5,887 bases of DNA from Campylobacterales bacterium (lineage in GTDB: Bacteria > Campylobacterota > Campylobacteria > Campylobacterales > QNZT01), in the NCBI GenBank assembly GCA_027080605.1, contig JALWRO010000144.1, positions 1-5,887 of the forward strand, written 5' to 3'. The first letter of the stretch is position 1. Each line of letters starts with the position of its first letter. The position numbers and the translations under genes were made by a program. This document shows, one piece after another, positions 5,133-5,887 of this stretch. The notes under the pieces were generated by a model, which saw only the letters and a list, made by a program, of their open reading frames with translations, was not told the DNA's origin and did not search any database.

Positions 5133-5887
5133 CAGGCGGTACGAAAAGTGCACGGTATCTCGGTTCCGACTCCAAAAACCGTTGCACCCGTTTTTCAATG
5201 GAAATTATCTCCTTATACTGCGCTGTATGCAACTGCGGCAAAATCACATTTTCAAGCAAAAATATCACCTCTTCCTCTTTTTGCTGTTTGCGCAGATTTT
5301 CAAAAATCAGCCGCTGCTGATACCCGTCATGAAAAGCGCCCAGAAGCTTCTGTAATTTTTTCACCTCTTTGATACACTTTTCTATTTTGTTATGTGAATA
5401 AAAATTTTGAAAATTTTCCAGGAGATAACGCATTTTCTTAAAATCGATCCTGAGTTTATGAAGTAGTGGTGCATCATCCTGCTCTCCGCTGATCTTTTTG
5501 ATACGCTTTTTAGTCTTCATGAAGTGTGTCAAAATAACATAATCACATACCGGTAAAACTGCGTACCGGGCATAAATCGTTGTACTTTGCCGATATCCTC
5601 CTTTGAGAAAATGTTTATAGCTTTTCATAATCTCTGTAAAACGACTGCTTTGCAAATAGGCTTTGCTATAACGCGCTTCTCTGCTTCTTTCTTCTAAAAT
5701 CTTTTCATGAAGCCTGTCAAACGCTTTTTGTAAATCCGGGTTTTTCACATCTTCCTCAAGTGTTACCAACTTCGTGTGCATAACATCGAGATCTCTTTTA
5801 CGGTTGGTAATGGAGATGATCTCTTTGAGTTCTCTCTTAAACCGCAGACAACCGCTTTCATCACACATGAAACGACAACTTCCCAGC
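5116..5887 (-). CDS. CHAD-domain protein, 5' end outside the window (partial)
   Basis: CHAD domains are conserved histidine alpha-helical domains that bind inorganic polyphosphate through basic surfaces. Numbering from the first in-window Met (5868), visible CHAD hallmarks are RDLDV (25-29), HKLRIDFKKMRYLLENF (137-153) and LQKLLGAFHD (172-181), with many Lys/Arg and helix-rich sequence. The frame stays open upstream of that Met to the window edge (LGSCRF before MCDESG), there is no good ribosome site, and the first CHAD helix with its basic HxxR motif is missing, so the true start lies beyond base 5887. The visible part is about 257 residues. It could be a stand-alone CHAD protein or the C-terminal half of a CYTH-CHAD fusion; the window cannot tell. 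The 3' end overlaps the DUF4870 gene tail to tail by 17 bases. No polyphosphate kinase or phosphatase gene is in view. Confidence 0.88.
   Translation of the reverse strand, partial: LGSCRFMCDESGCLRFKRELKEIISITNRKRDLDVMHTKLVTLEEDVKNPDLQKAFDRLHEKILEERSREARYSKAYLQSSRFTEIMKSYKHFLKGGYRQSTTIYARYAVLPVCDYVILTHFMKTKKRIKKISGEQDDAPLLHKLRIDFKKMRYLLENFQNFYSHNKIEKCIKEVKKLQKLLGAFHDGYQQRLIFENLRKQQKEEEVIFLLENVILPQLHTAQYKEIISIEKRVQRFLESEPRYRALFVPPANGKI

Noticed and set aside
1..5887. A new defence or mobile-element system
   Set aside because: No recombinase, terminal repeats, repeat-spacer array, toxin-antitoxin pair or defence domain is visible; the recognised genes are housekeeping or stress-related families.

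Overview
The window is a gene-dense, AT-rich bacterial segment with eight protein-coding genes and no RNA genes, mobile elements or CRISPR repeats. The best fit is a Campylobacterota (epsilonproteobacterial) genome, possibly a Sulfurovum/Sulfurimonas-like relative. The clues are an 87-residue DUF493 protein resembling Helicobacter pylori HP0495, sigma70-type -10 boxes without recognisable -35 boxes in T- or A-rich DNA, and short intergenic gaps. The phylum is an inference from recognised families; the genus is a guess.

Layout. (1) 92-1024 (+): an exported, probably outer-membrane beta-barrel protein of unknown function, with a perfect extended -10 box so close to the ATG that the mRNA may be leaderless. 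(2) 1029-1743 (-): a two-gene unit of moaC (molybdopterin precursor synthesis) and an overlapping DUF493 gene whose real start is a GTG inside the moaC 3' end. (3) 1744-1863: divergent promoter region. (4) 1864-2397 (+): a periplasmic TlpA/ResA-type thioredoxin, ending in a hairpin shared with the convergent gene. (5) 2440-4725 (-): a probable three-gene operon of an acidic 94-residue hypothetical protein, a YfgD/ArsC-like reductase and the YbiT-type ABC-F ATPase. (6) 4726-4790: divergent promoter with two -10 boxes built as one palindrome. (7) 4791-5132 (+): a small DUF4870 membrane protein. (8) 5116-5887 (-): a CHAD-domain protein cut by the window edge, overlapping the DUF4870 gene tail to tail.

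Most genes have housekeeping or stress-related roles: cofactor synthesis, periplasmic thiol chemistry, ribosome-associated ATPase and polyphosphate-binding domain. I see no evidence for a new multi-gene system. The points most worth following up are regulatory: the two 13-bp palindromic -10 elements at the divergent promoters, the possible leaderless mRNA, the corrected DUF493 and DUF4870 starts, and the tail-to-tail gene pairs without room for a terminator. Among the proteins, the unassigned barrel, the 94-residue hypothetical protein and the Asp substitution in the second Walker B region of the ABC-F protein deserve a look.
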